Source: Marinomonas lutimaris (lineage in GTDB: Bacteria; Pseudomonadota; Gammaproteobacteria; Pseudomonadales; Marinomonadaceae). From it: 64,000 nucleotides of DNA. Of the stretch, positions 16,755-25,520 are shown one piece after another. The notes below the pieces were generated by a model, which saw only the letters and a program-made list of their open reading frames with translations, had not been told where the DNA came from and made no database searches. Numbering within the stretch: position 1 is the first letter of the stretch; every line of letters begins with the position of its first letter. The stretch covers positions 124,001 through 188,000 of the forward strand of contig NZ_JAHLLW010000006.1 of NCBI RefSeq assembly GCF_019426345.1. Reading direction: 5' to 3'. The position numbers and the translations under genes were made by a program.

Positions 16755-17591
16755 ATGATTCGTAAATGTCTATTCCCTGTTGCTGGTTATGGCACACGTT
16801 TTTTGCCTGCCACTAAATCCATGCCAAAAGAAATGCTTCCTATCGTAAATAAGCCTTTGGTTCAATATGGTGTAGAAGAAGCGGTCAAAGCGGGTTTGGA
16901 CAACGTAACTTTCGTGACTGGTCGTGGTAAGCGTGCTATTGCCGACCATTTCGATATCAGCTACGAGCTTGAGCACCAAATCGCTGGCACCAACAAAGAA
17001 AAATACCTAGATGAAATCCGTTACCTAATCGACAACGTCAACTTCTCTTTTACTCGTCAAAACAACATGTTAGGTCTAGGTCATGCGATCCTGACAGGCG
17101 AGCCACTAATTGGCGATGAAGCTTTCGGCGTTGTACTAGCAGATGACCTTTGCTTTGGCGAAGACGACGGCGTTATGGCGCAAATGGTTAAACTGTATAA
17201 CCAATTCCGTTGCACCATTGTTGCTATCGAAGAAGTACCAGAAGACGAAGTACATAAGTACGGTGTGATCCAAGGTGAATCCATGATGGAAGGCCTCTAC
17301 CGTGTTACTGACATGGTGGAAAAACCATCTAAAGAAGAAGCGCCATCGAATCTTGCCATCATCGGTCGTTACATCCTAACACCCGATATTTTTGACAAGA
17401 TCCGTAACACGCCAGCGGGCCGTAACGGCGAAGTGCAAATCACCGACGCCATCTTGCAACAAGCAAAAGAAGGCTGTGTATTAGCTTATAAATTTAAAGG
17501 CAAACGCTTTGACTGTGGTAGCGTTGACGGCTTCGTTGAAGCAACCAACTTCTGCTACAAAAATATTTATAAAGACCCTACTGAAGCGTAA
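16755..17591 (+). CDS. galU: UTP-glucose-1-phosphate uridylyltransferase
   Basis: A 278-residue nucleotidyltransferase. The N-terminal KCLFPVAGYGTRFLPATKSM is the nucleotide-binding loop of GalU, followed by PKEMLPIVNKPLVQY; VLADDLCF carries the metal-binding aspartates. It makes UDP-glucose for envelope polysaccharide and UDP-sugar metabolism. The length is typical and the start has a TAAGGA Shine-Dalgarno. It is a single-gene unit ending in a strong bidirectional terminator. Confidence 0.95.
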   Translation: MIRKCLFPVAGYGTRFLPATKSMPKEMLPIVNKPLVQYGVEEAVKAGLDNVTFVTGRGKRAIADHFDISYELEHQIAGTNKEKYLDEIRYLIDNVNFSFTRQNNMLGLGHAILTGEPLIGDEAFGVVLADDLCFGEDDGVMAQMVKLYNQFRCTIVAIEEVPEDEVHKYGVIQGESMMEGLYRVTDMVEKPSKEEAPSNLAIIGRYILTPDIFDKIRNTPAGRNGEVQITDAILQQAKEGCVLAYKFKGKRFDCGSVDGFVEATNFCYKNIYKDPTEA

Positions 17592-17640
17592 TTTTCTCTA
17601 CAGCAGAAAACTGCACTGAAATAGAGCAGATATAGAAACA

Positions 17641-17674
17641 AAAAAACCAGTACTCCTAAAGTACTGGTTTTTTT
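17641..17674. terminator. Bidirectional terminator between galU and yjfF
   Basis: The perfect 8-bp stem ccagtact / agtactgg (17647-17654 and 17660-17667), extended by A-U pairs, has a 5-nt loop and is flanked by an A-run and a T-run. It serves galU on the plus strand and the sugar ABC operon on the minus strand. Confidence 0.9.
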
Positions 17675-17688
17675 ATGTCAACAAAGCA

Positions 17689-18657
17689 CTAAGCCGCCGA
17701 GCGCTTTCTCACCCAAACCACAATGCCTTTTTGTAGCAAAATAAAGAATAACAACAAACCGCCAACCGCGAGTTTTGTCCACCAGCTGTTTAACGAACCA
17801 TCAAACGTGATTAAGGTTTGAATAATGCCTTGGATCATTCCCCCCAAGAAAGTACCAAATACATAACCCACGCCACCCGTTAACAAAGTCCCGCCGATAA
17901 CTACCGCAGCAATGGCATCTAACTCCACGCCAACCGCCGCTAGTGGATAAGCTGAGCTCGTGTAGATAGCAAAGATCACCCCAGACATAGCACTATAAAA
18001 ACCACTCAAGGCGTAAATTTTAATAATGGTCTTTTTCACTGGTACACCCAACAAAGCGGCAGAATGACTGTCGCCACCCAAGGCATACACGCTCATCCCA
18101 AAACGAGTTCTACGGGCTATTAATATCCCCAACGCGAGCAATACCAACATCGCCATAGCAATAAAGGTCAAACCACCACGTCCTGGCAACGGCACATAAA
18201 TATCGTATAACCCTGCAATAAAAGGATGGTCAATTGGCACGGCGTCTAGATTGATCAAATACGCCAAGCCTCGAAACAAAAACATCCCTGCTAGGGTGAC
18301 GATAAATGCCTGAATCTCGAAAAACGCAATAATTACCCCCATTATCGCACCAAAGGCCACGCCGACAACTAAAGCAATACCAATAGCAAACAAGGGATGC
18401 ATGCCAGTATTGGTAATTAGATAGGCCATCAGCACGCCAATAAACGCGATCATCGACCCAACTGATAAATCGATACCACCAGACAAAATAACAAATGTCA
18501 TACCAATAGCTGTAATGATCAAAAACGCGTTATCGGTCAATAAATTTGAAAATACCAAGGTGTCACGAAAGCCTTGATATTGGTACATGCCAAAACCATA
18601 CAGCATGATGAAAACCAGCAAGGTTGCCAATATCGGCAAATTTCGTTCGTTAATCAT
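17689..18657 (-). CDS. yjfF: Sugar ABC transporter permease, YjfF type
   Basis: A 322-residue permease of the RbsC/YjfF family with 8-10 hydrophobic segments; the SGGIDLSVGSMIAFIGV stretch is the conserved family motif. It follows ytfT with a 4-bp overlap and is the last gene of a ytfQ-ytfR-ytfT-yjfF operon, which in E. coli imports galactofuranose. The order and relatedness of all four genes support the same family; the actual sugar is not certain. Confidence 0.8.
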   Translation of the reverse strand: MINERNLPILATLLVFIMLYGFGMYQYQGFRDTLVFSNLLTDNAFLIITAIGMTFVILSGGIDLSVGSMIAFIGVLMAYLITNTGMHPLFAIGIALVVGVAFGAIMGVIIAFFEIQAFIVTLAGMFLFRGLAYLINLDAVPIDHPFIAGLYDIYVPLPGRGGLTFIAMAMLVLLALGILIARRTRFGMSVYALGGDSHSAALLGVPVKKTIIKIYALSGFYSAMSGVIFAIYTSSAYPLAAVGVELDAIAAVVIGGTLLTGGVGYVFGTFLGGMIQGIIQTLITFDGSLNSWWTKLAVGGLLLFFILLQKGIVVWVRKRSAA

Positions 18658-19706
18658 GCTCTTGTGCTCCCCTTATCAGTACTAGCTTTACCAGCACTGC
18701 CTGCATTCTTATTCTTCAAAAAGATGCCTGACAACCATTGGCGTGTTTTAGGCGATTGAATCAACAATACCGCAAGAATAATGGTCGCTTTCACCACCAA
18801 ATTATATTGAGCAGGTAAACCACTGGTCAGAATCGCCGTGGTTAAAGTTTGAATAATCAGCACACCAACAATCGTCAGTAATAAATAAATACGTCCACCC
18901 GCTAACGAAGCGCCAGCCAAAACTACAGCTAAGATAGCATCCAGTTCTAACCACAACCCGGCATTATTGGCATCGGCACCACGAATGTCCGCCGCGAGGA
19001 TAATGCCGCTCATCGCCGCACAAAAACCGGAAAAAACATAAGCAGACAAAACTAACAAGCGTGCTTCAATACCAACCAAACGACTGGCTCGCACGTTGGC
19101 TCCAACCGCTTCAATAAACAAACCCAGCGCGGTTTTACGCATCACCAAAACCGTCAGCGCAATCATGCCTATCGCAATCCATACACGAATAGGGAATGCT
19201 AAGAAATAGCCATTACCAATGGCGTCCAATACATCAGAATGGAAGGTGACGATTTGCCCTTCCGTAATCATCTGCGCGATACCACGTCCTGCCACCATCA
19301 AAATTAACGTGGCAACAATAGGTTGGATGTTAAACACAGACACTAATATGCCATTCCACAAGCCACAGATAATTCCAGTGCCCAAGGCACATAAAATAAC
19401 CAACCACACGGGAAAGTCTGTATTCACCGTCAATACGGCCGTCACCGCACCAGAAATCGCAATCACCGCACCGACCGACAAATCAATACCGCGAGTACCA
19501 ATGACGACTGCCATCCCCAAAGCTACTAAGGCCGTTGGCGTTGCGCGATGCAAAATATCCAACAGGCTACCAAACAGGTGCCCATCTACAATTCTGAGAC
19601 TCAAAAACCCAGGCGTTATCGATGCGGTAACCAAAATAATCAGCACCAGCGACAACAAGGGAGCGAGTGTTTTTTGATGTTTATGCAGAAAATTATGCTT
19701 TTTCAT
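18654..19706 (-). CDS. ytfT: Sugar ABC transporter permease, YtfT type
   Basis: A 350-residue RbsC-like permease with TRGIDLSVGAVIAISGAVTA as the family motif. I place the start at 19706 (MKKHNFLHKHQ), where family similarity begins; a longer open frame to 19820 would overlap ytfR and adds no recognisable sequence. It forms the membrane channel with YjfF, driven by YtfR. It begins 64 bp after ytfR and overlaps yjfF by 4 bp. Confidence 0.8.
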   Translation of the reverse strand: MKKHNFLHKHQKTLAPLLSLVLIILVTASITPGFLSLRIVDGHLFGSLLDILHRATPTALVALGMAVVIGTRGIDLSVGAVIAISGAVTAVLTVNTDFPVWLVILCALGTGIICGLWNGILVSVFNIQPIVATLILMVAGRGIAQMITEGQIVTFHSDVLDAIGNGYFLAFPIRVWIAIGMIALTVLVMRKTALGLFIEAVGANVRASRLVGIEARLLVLSAYVFSGFCAAMSGIILAADIRGADANNAGLWLELDAILAVVLAGASLAGGRIYLLLTIVGVLIIQTLTTAILTSGLPAQYNLVVKATIILAVLLIQSPKTRQWLSGIFLKNKNAGSAGKASTDKGSTRA

Positions 19707-19770
19707 AGGAACAACTACTTTGAATACTGGCTTATAAAAGAGATTAATCGAGAGATTTACAATGAGACTT

Positions 19771-21324
19771 TTAGCTCGCAATCGTGCGCAATATCGCTTG
19801 CTCTGAAACCTCATCACCATGAAGCTCAGATACCTTGTGATGGTCTTTCATCACCACCACGCGATGAGCAAACATGACCAACTCTTCCAGCTCGGAAGAG
19901 GCAACTAACAAGCCCATACCCTGCTCACATAGCTCTTTAATGATCTGGATAATTTCGTGGTGAGCGCCGATATCAATACCGCGTGTTGGCTCGTCTAATA
20001 TCAGCAAGGCCGGATGCGTAATCAACCAACGGGCAAGAATCACTTTTTGCTGATTCCCTCCGCTTAACTCGCCAATAGGTTTGTCCATGTCAGGCGTTTT
20101 TATCGCCAAACGCTGGATCATTTCTTCCACTAGCTTTTGTTGCTCAGCCATAGAAATTGGCGACCACCAACCTTTACTCGCTTGCAACGCAAGGATCATG
20201 TTTTCCCTAACGCTCAATTCCGCCACGATGCCGTCTTGCTTGCGATCCTCAGGGCAATACCCCATGCCGACCTGAATAGCATGACGCAAAGAAGATTTAG
20301 TCAGTGAATGCTTACCAAGCGTGACATCGCCTTGATCTGGCTTAACCGAGCCATAAGCCAATTCACAAAGTTCAGTACGACCAGAGCCCAATAAGCCTGC
20401 CACACCAACAATTTCCCCCGCAGCAATGCTCAAATTTAACGGCTGAAGATAGCGCTGCTTACCGACATTATTTAACTGCAGAAGCTCAGTGCGCTCTCGT
20501 TTAATGGAATGGTCATGAGCGGTTGGCGCAAGGTCTTCTAAGGATTTCCCCACCATGTGACTGACGAGATCTGAACGCGATAACTCGGCGGTTTTAAAAG
20601 TGCCAATGCACTCCCCATTGCGTAGAACAGTGATACTATCGGTAATGCTATAAACCTGATCCAAAAAGTGCGTTACGAAAATAATACCTAAGCCTTCGGA
20701 TTTCAGCCGTGCCATTAGGTCAAACAGTTGCTTGATCTCGTCGCTGTCTAAACTGGCCGTCGGCTCATCTAAAATCAGCATTTTCGCTTGCGTACTTAAC
20801 GCACGGGCAATGGCAACTAATTGCTGAATAGCAATCGAATAAGTATCTAACTGACGTAATGGATCTATGTCTAAACCCACTTGCGCTAATAATTCTCTGG
20901 CGCGAACTTCCGCTTTCTTCCAGCTAATCAGACCAAAGGTTTTTTCTTGATGCTGTAACGTCAGGTTTTCCATCACAGACATGGTAGGAATAAGGTTTAC
21001 TTCTTGATAAACCGTACTGATGCCTAAACGCTGGGCATGGCCGCTATCAGAAGCACTGATCAAGCTGCCATCTAATAGAATCTCACCACCATCTCGCGGA
21101 TAAACACCTGTCAGCACCTTAATAAGAGTAGATTTACCGGCACCATTTTCACCCAGCAAGGCGCGAATCTCCCCCTGCTGAATCTGTAAAGACACATCAT
21201 TCAGGGCTTGAACGCCGGTAAAGGATTTAGATAAATATTTGATTTCGAGTAAAGGACGCACTGCGCTTTGCGCTGCCTCGACCGTCTCTTTGACCATCAA
21301 GGTTTCATTAACTAATTGCGACAT
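19771..21324 (-). CDS. ytfR: Sugar ABC transporter ATPase with two nucleotide-binding domains, YtfR type
   Basis: A 517-residue protein with two fused ABC domains, as in RbsA/MglA/YtfR. The first has Walker A GENGAGKST and Walker B MLILDEPTASLD; the second has the degenerate P-loop GLLGSGRTE with LSGGNQQKVILARWL and LLILDEPTRGID. It couples ATP hydrolysis to transport by YtfT/YjfF. An N-terminal extension of about 20 residues precedes the first domain compared with E. coli YtfR. It follows ytfQ across a stem-loop. Confidence 0.85.
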   Translation of the reverse strand: MSQLVNETLMVKETVEAAQSAVRPLLEIKYLSKSFTGVQALNDVSLQIQQGEIRALLGENGAGKSTLIKVLTGVYPRDGGEILLDGSLISASDSGHAQRLGISTVYQEVNLIPTMSVMENLTLQHQEKTFGLISWKKAEVRARELLAQVGLDIDPLRQLDTYSIAIQQLVAIARALSTQAKMLILDEPTASLDSDEIKQLFDLMARLKSEGLGIIFVTHFLDQVYSITDSITVLRNGECIGTFKTAELSRSDLVSHMVGKSLEDLAPTAHDHSIKRERTELLQLNNVGKQRYLQPLNLSIAAGEIVGVAGLLGSGRTELCELAYGSVKPDQGDVTLGKHSLTKSSLRHAIQVGMGYCPEDRKQDGIVAELSVRENMILALQASKGWWSPISMAEQQKLVEEMIQRLAIKTPDMDKPIGELSGGNQQKVILARWLITHPALLILDEPTRGIDIGAHHEIIQIIKELCEQGMGLLVASSELEELVMFAHRVVVMKDHHKVSELHGDEVSEQAILRTIAS

Positions 21325-21361
21325 ACCGCCGTCTCCGTTTCGCTAGCATAAAACAATAATC

Positions 21362-21392
21362 CACACCTAGAAGCGCCTTGCTCCTAGGTGTG
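21362..21392 (-). terminator. Intra-operon stem-loop after ytfQ
   Basis: cacacctag / ctaggtgtg (21362-21370 and 21384-21392) form a perfect 9-bp stem around a 13-nt loop. No strong U-tract follows on the minus strand, so it is more likely an mRNA-stabilising or attenuating hairpin that keeps binding-protein mRNA in excess. Confidence 0.5.
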
Positions 21393-21400
21393 TCGCACTA

Positions 21401-22387
21401 TTATTTACGCTTCGCGTATTCCGCAGCAGCAGTGTCTGGTAGGTACAAAGGACCGTTTGCCTTGATCCACTTGTCGACTTTTTTACCATCCTGAGACGCT
21501 AGAATGGCATCAAATGCTGGGCCACCAAGATGAGGATTCAACTCGATAGTCGCATTCGCTTCACCATCAGCCATGGCTTTAAAGATATCTGGCACCGCAT
21601 CGATAGACACAACCAAAATGTCTTTGGTTGGCTTCACGCCCGCTTCTTTCATCGCTAGGATCGCGCCCAATGCCATGTCATCATTGTGAGCAAACAAGGC
21701 ACAGATATTCTTCGCGCCGCCTTCGGCTTTTAAGAAACTTTCCATGACTTCTTTACCGCCAGCACGAGTAAATGAACCAGACTGAGAACGAGTAATCGTC
21801 ATATTAGGGAAGTTACTAATAACAGAATCAAAGCCCGTCTTACGGTCAATAGCCGCAGATGAACCAACCGAGCCTTGCAACTCAACAATATTACAACGGC
21901 CATTGGTTTTCGCTGCTAACCAAGATGCCGCTAACGCGCCTTCTTCTTTAAAATCAGACGCCACTTTCGTTAGGTACAAACTTGGATCTGCCGCCACACC
22001 ACGGTCAATCAACACAACGGGGATTTTAGCTCGTTGCGCTTCTTTCAATACTTGATCCCAACCCGTTTCTACCACAGGTGCGAGCAAAATACCGTCAACA
22101 CCTTGAGCGATAAATGAACGCACAGCCTTGATTTGGTTTTCTTGCTTTTGTTGTGCATCGGAGAATTTTAGATCGTAGCCACGGCGTTCAGCTTCGGCTT
22201 TAATAGATTCAGTTTCAGACGTTCTCCAGCCACTTTCAGAGCCGATTTGCGAGAAACCTATCGTGAGATCTGCTGCCATCGCCGAGGCAGACAACACAGG
22301 AAGTAATACCGAGAAAGTAGTTAACACAGCCTTGCGTTTGAATGCACCCAGCCATGGCAACGAAGGACGAACAGAGAGAGATTGCAT
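21401..22387 (-). CDS. ytfQ: Periplasmic sugar-binding protein, YtfQ type
   Basis: A 328-residue type I periplasmic binding protein. An extended signal peptide (about 38 residues, ending LSASAMA-AD) precedes the mature start LTIGFSQIGSESGWR, which is diagnostic for YtfQ-like proteins. It binds the sugar (galactofuranose in E. coli) for YtfR-YtfT-YjfF. The ATG at 22387 has an AAGGAA Shine-Dalgarno 8 nt upstream, so the long leader is probably genuine. It is the first gene of the operon. Confidence 0.85.
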   Translation of the reverse strand: MQSLSVRPSLPWLGAFKRKAVLTTFSVLLPVLSASAMAADLTIGFSQIGSESGWRTSETESIKAEAERRGYDLKFSDAQQKQENQIKAVRSFIAQGVDGILLAPVVETGWDQVLKEAQRAKIPVVLIDRGVAADPSLYLTKVASDFKEEGALAASWLAAKTNGRCNIVELQGSVGSSAAIDRKTGFDSVISNFPNMTITRSQSGSFTRAGGKEVMESFLKAEGGAKNICALFAHNDDMALGAILAMKEAGVKPTKDILVVSIDAVPDIFKAMADGEANATIELNPHLGGPAFDAILASQDGKKVDKWIKANGPLYLPDTAAAEYAKRK

Positions 22388-22606
22388 ACTAGATTCCTTT
22401 TTGTTTTTGTTGTTATCTGTACTGAGCCCACATACCCGCTATTGCCGATCATCTGGGACTCTGCAACTGAGAATATAGCCCGCCCTCTCTCCTTTCAAAT
22501 GCAAGTTACAACGAACTCCATATCAATATTGATATGAAAAAGCACCGTAACATGACTGTTTTATTCACCATATAGTACTTTTTCAGCCATTAAATAAGCC
22601 TTTACA

Positions 22607-23554
22607 TCACATCAAATACAACTGACTCAACCAAACACTTACCGGTAAAGTCACCACAGACAGTAAAGTTTGCATCGTAATATAAGCAGACATCCTATCT
22701 GCATCGCCCCCTAACTGACGCGCCAACGCATAAGCCGACGTGGCCGTTGGCACGACACCAAATAACACCGCCACCAAGGCTGGTAGGCCACGTACATCAA
22801 GCCACCAGCACATTAAGCCAATCACCAAAGGAAACACCACAAAGCGCGCCACAGCAGACATCACAAACGTCATGCCGACAGAGCGAATCGTCTCAAAACG
22901 CACACTTGCGCCGACAGCCAGCAACACCAATGGCAACGCTGCCTGAGACAACATGCTAAGCACATCAGAGACTAAAATAATCGGCGTCAGCCCTAACAAA
23001 TTCAAACTACTACCAAGCACAATAGACACGATCAAAGGGTTGCGAATCAAAGCACCACTTAACAAACGAGACAAGGAATTGGCTGACGAACTATCAACCG
23101 ACGACGGCCCATGCATCAAGGTCATGGACACCACCAAAAATACATTAACAGAAGGAATCAACACTGATGCGCCCAACGCAGCCAACACCAAACCATCATT
23201 GCCGTACAAACTGCCCGCTAAAGCCAACATAACAAAAGTGTTAAACCTCACGCCTGCTTGCAACATAGACGACGCCGTCGGCGCAACCACCTTCATCAGC
23301 CAAGTACTGATAAATACAAAAACCGCAGTCACCAACAAAGCAAACAACAAAATAAACGCATACTTTGGCAACATAGGGTTACTAAAGTCGATTTGCGAGG
23401 TTTTACTGAACAGCAAAGCAGGAAACAGCACCCAATAGGACAACTTATCAACGCCAGACCAAAAGCCCTCCATTGGAAAACGCCAACGCTGACACACAGC
23501 CCCAGCCATCAACAGCAAAAATACCGGCAACACAGAAAGAGAGAGAGAAAACAC
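22607..23554 (-). CDS. AEC (auxin efflux carrier) family transporter
   Basis: A 315-residue integral membrane protein with about ten hydrophobic segments in two five-helix halves, as in the AEC/PIN-like family (PF03547). Typical stretches include the N-terminal LPVFLLLMAGAVCQ, the IRNPLIVSIVLGSSLNLLG segment and the C-terminal GVVPTATSAYALARQLGGD. Family members carry malonate, malate or other organic acids in bacteria; the substrate here is unknown. It lies downstream of a LysR gene on the same strand, separated by a REP-like element. Confidence 0.8.
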   Translation of the reverse strand: MFSLSLSVLPVFLLLMAGAVCQRWRFPMEGFWSGVDKLSYWVLFPALLFSKTSQIDFSNPMLPKYAFILLFALLVTAVFVFISTWLMKVVAPTASSMLQAGVRFNTFVMLALAGSLYGNDGLVLAALGASVLIPSVNVFLVVSMTLMHGPSSVDSSSANSLSRLLSGALIRNPLIVSIVLGSSLNLLGLTPIILVSDVLSMLSQAALPLVLLAVGASVRFETIRSVGMTFVMSAVARFVVFPLVIGLMCWWLDVRGLPALVAVLFGVVPTATSAYALARQLGGDADRMSAYITMQTLLSVVTLPVSVWLSQLYLM

Positions 23555-23612
23555 AAATACCCCTTAAAAAATAGTCCAAATGCCCCCTGCCCGAAAGCAC
23601 GAGGTAATCACC

Positions 23613-23689
23613 TGTAGGTCGGCCTTTAGGCCGTCAAAAGCCCGATAACACCAAACCAAAAACCTTGACGCGCTAAAGCACGACCTACA
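23613..23689. repeat. REP/BIME-like paired inverted repeat
   Basis: Two 25-nt arms (23613-23637 and 23665-23689) are inverted copies differing at four positions, the changes being at the inner stem bases. Each arm also folds on its own (for example GGCC-TTTA-GGCC), and the outer part of the arms is TGTAGGTCG. This is the architecture of a bacterial interspersed mosaic element. It lies between the LysR and AEC genes. Confidence 0.75.
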
Positions 23690-23706
23690 AGATCGACGGA
23701 ATTCGT

Positions 23707-24627
23707 TTAACGAAAGCCTCCTTCGCGAGAATGACAAAGCTGCCAATCCTGAATTGCCAATTGTTCTACAAACCACGACAAACCTTTGCCCGGATCATCT
23801 TTACGCCATGCCAAATACGCCATCTGATTCGGTCTCGGTAGCTCACACTGGCGCAACACCAAACGACCAGAACTTAGCTCATCGGCAATGCGATGTTTCG
23901 GCAAATACCCTACGCCTAAACCCAAACATTGCGCTTGAATTTTACTGCGCATAGTATCGACTCTAAGCACTTGCCGACTCTCAAAAATCCCACTGCTACG
24001 GGCTGGCAAAATTTTTGAACTATCCGCCACAACAATAGAAGGATATTGGCGCAATTGCGCCGCGGTAATCATCCCGTTGGTCAAAGCCAACGGGTGCGTT
24101 GGCGACACCGCAAACACAAACTCTATCTCACCAATGGCTCTAATATGAACATTCCCCTTGGGCAACTCACCCGTCGCGCCAATGACCAAATCCGCCCTAT
24201 CATCTTGCAGAGCATCCCAACCGCCACCAACCGCCTCTTCAGACAAGGTCAATTCCACCGGTCTATTCTGCGATAAAAAGTCCCCTACCACAGACATTAA
24301 AGGTGACTCTAACAACACCGTATCTCGGGCGATTCGAAGCTTTGGCTCCCAGCCAGACTCAAATTGCTTAATTGAATCCTCTAAACGCATGGCTGCCTCT
24401 AAAATAGCTCGACCCTGCTCCAGCACTAGGTGACCAGCTGGGGTTAATACAGCTTTTTGTCGTGAGCGATCAAACAAGGCAACACCCAAATCATCTTCCA
24501 GCTTCTTCACTGTATAAGTCAAAGCGGACGGCACTTTAAACAGAGCATCCGCCGCGGCCGCAAAACTGCCCAACTGATGAATTGCTTCCAACACCCGTAA
24601 AGCTTCCAATGTCACCGCGTATGCCAT
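23707..24627 (-). CDS. LysR-family transcriptional regulator
   Basis: A 306-residue LysR-type regulator. The N-terminal HTH spans about residues 5-60 (LEALRVLEAIHQLGSFAAAA, then ALTYTVKKLEDDLGVALFDR) and the rest is a periplasmic-binding-like effector domain. It is divergent from the pirin gene across 133 bp and upstream of the AEC transporter; LysR proteins commonly control divergent neighbours, so the pirin gene is the likelier target. The inducer is unknown. Confidence 0.85.
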   Translation of the reverse strand: MAYAVTLEALRVLEAIHQLGSFAAAADALFKVPSALTYTVKKLEDDLGVALFDRSRQKAVLTPAGHLVLEQGRAILEAAMRLEDSIKQFESGWEPKLRIARDTVLLESPLMSVVGDFLSQNRPVELTLSEEAVGGGWDALQDDRADLVIGATGELPKGNVHIRAIGEIEFVFAVSPTHPLALTNGMITAAQLRQYPSIVVADSSKILPARSSGIFESRQVLRVDTMRSKIQAQCLGLGVGYLPKHRIADELSSGRLVLRQCELPRPNQMAYLAWRKDDPGKGLSWFVEQLAIQDWQLCHSREGGFR

Positions 24628-24760
24628 AGCTCAACCTTTATTCAAATTTTTTGAAATACTAGCTCAAAACCTTCCGATTTTCTTTCTTTTTCCCGACGAC
24701 TACACTCACTTCATACACCGCAAGCCACTCTGTCTTCCGGTAACTAATAGGAGAAATACC

Positions 24761-25459
24761 ATGATCACTATTCGCAACGCACAAGACCGTGGACACGCAA
24801 ACTTTGGTTGGTTAGACAGCCATCATACGTTTTCTTTTGGTAGCTACTACGACCCACAACATATGGGCTTTTCAGACCTACGCGTCATCAACGATGACTC
24901 CGTCACCCCAGGCGCGGGTTTTGAAACCCATGGTCATAAAGACATGGAAATACTAAGCCTAGTATTAGAAGGTACCATCGCCCACAAAGACAGCGCAGGC
25001 AACGTAAAAGAATTACCAGCAGGTGAATACCAACTCATGTCCGCAGGCAAAGGCGTTTACCACAGTGAATTCAACGCCTCTAAAACAGACATGCTGAAAT
25101 TCCTACAAATCTGGATCATGCCAAATAAACTAGGTGGAGAGCCAGGCTACCAACAGAAAGAATTTAGCCAAGCACAAGGCTTCACCACCATCATCACGCC
25201 TGATGGAAAGGATGGCACACTGCACGTTAAACAAAACATGCAACTCATCCAACTGATCCTTGAAGATCAGCAAACAGCCACATGGCAAGCGGACAAAAAC
25301 CGCCACTACTATGTGCACCTGATCGAAGGCGAACTGTCACTAGGCGATGACATCACCATGCGCCCCGGCGACGGCGCAAAAATTGAAGATATAACTGAAA
25401 TTAACTTTGAAAGACTAAGCGAGCAACGCGTTAAGGCCCTGCTGTTTGACTTGGTGTGA
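24761..25459 (+). CDS. Pirin family protein (YhhW-like quercetinase)
   Basis: A 232-residue bicupin of the pirin family. The N-terminal cupin has the metal-ligand pattern HGHKDMEI (near residues 58-65) and a second cluster GVYHSEFNAS (near residues 98-107), giving the His/His/His/Glu set used by YhhW. YhhW shows quercetin 2,3-dioxygenase activity in vitro, and the in vivo role is unclear. The start has a strong AGGAGA Shine-Dalgarno. It is monocistronic, ending in a clear terminator. Confidence 0.85.
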   Translation: MITIRNAQDRGHANFGWLDSHHTFSFGSYYDPQHMGFSDLRVINDDSVTPGAGFETHGHKDMEILSLVLEGTIAHKDSAGNVKELPAGEYQLMSAGKGVYHSEFNASKTDMLKFLQIWIMPNKLGGEPGYQQKEFSQAQGFTTIITPDGKDGTLHVKQNMQLIQLILEDQQTATWQADKNRHYYVHLIEGELSLGDDITMRPGDGAKIEDITEINFERLSEQRVKALLFDLV

Positions 25460-25487
25460 TTTGATTTAATTCCCTTCTCTATTTTCA

Positions 25488-25520
25488 ACAGTGGGCATAG
25501 CAATGCTCACTGTTCTTTTT
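25488..25520 (+). terminator. Rho-independent terminator after the pirin gene
   Basis: An 11-bp stem (acagtgggcat / atgctcactgt, 25488-25498 and 25503-25513, one G-U pair) with the tetraloop agca is followed by TCTTTTT. It overlaps the stop codon of the convergent methyltransferase gene. Confidence 0.85.
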
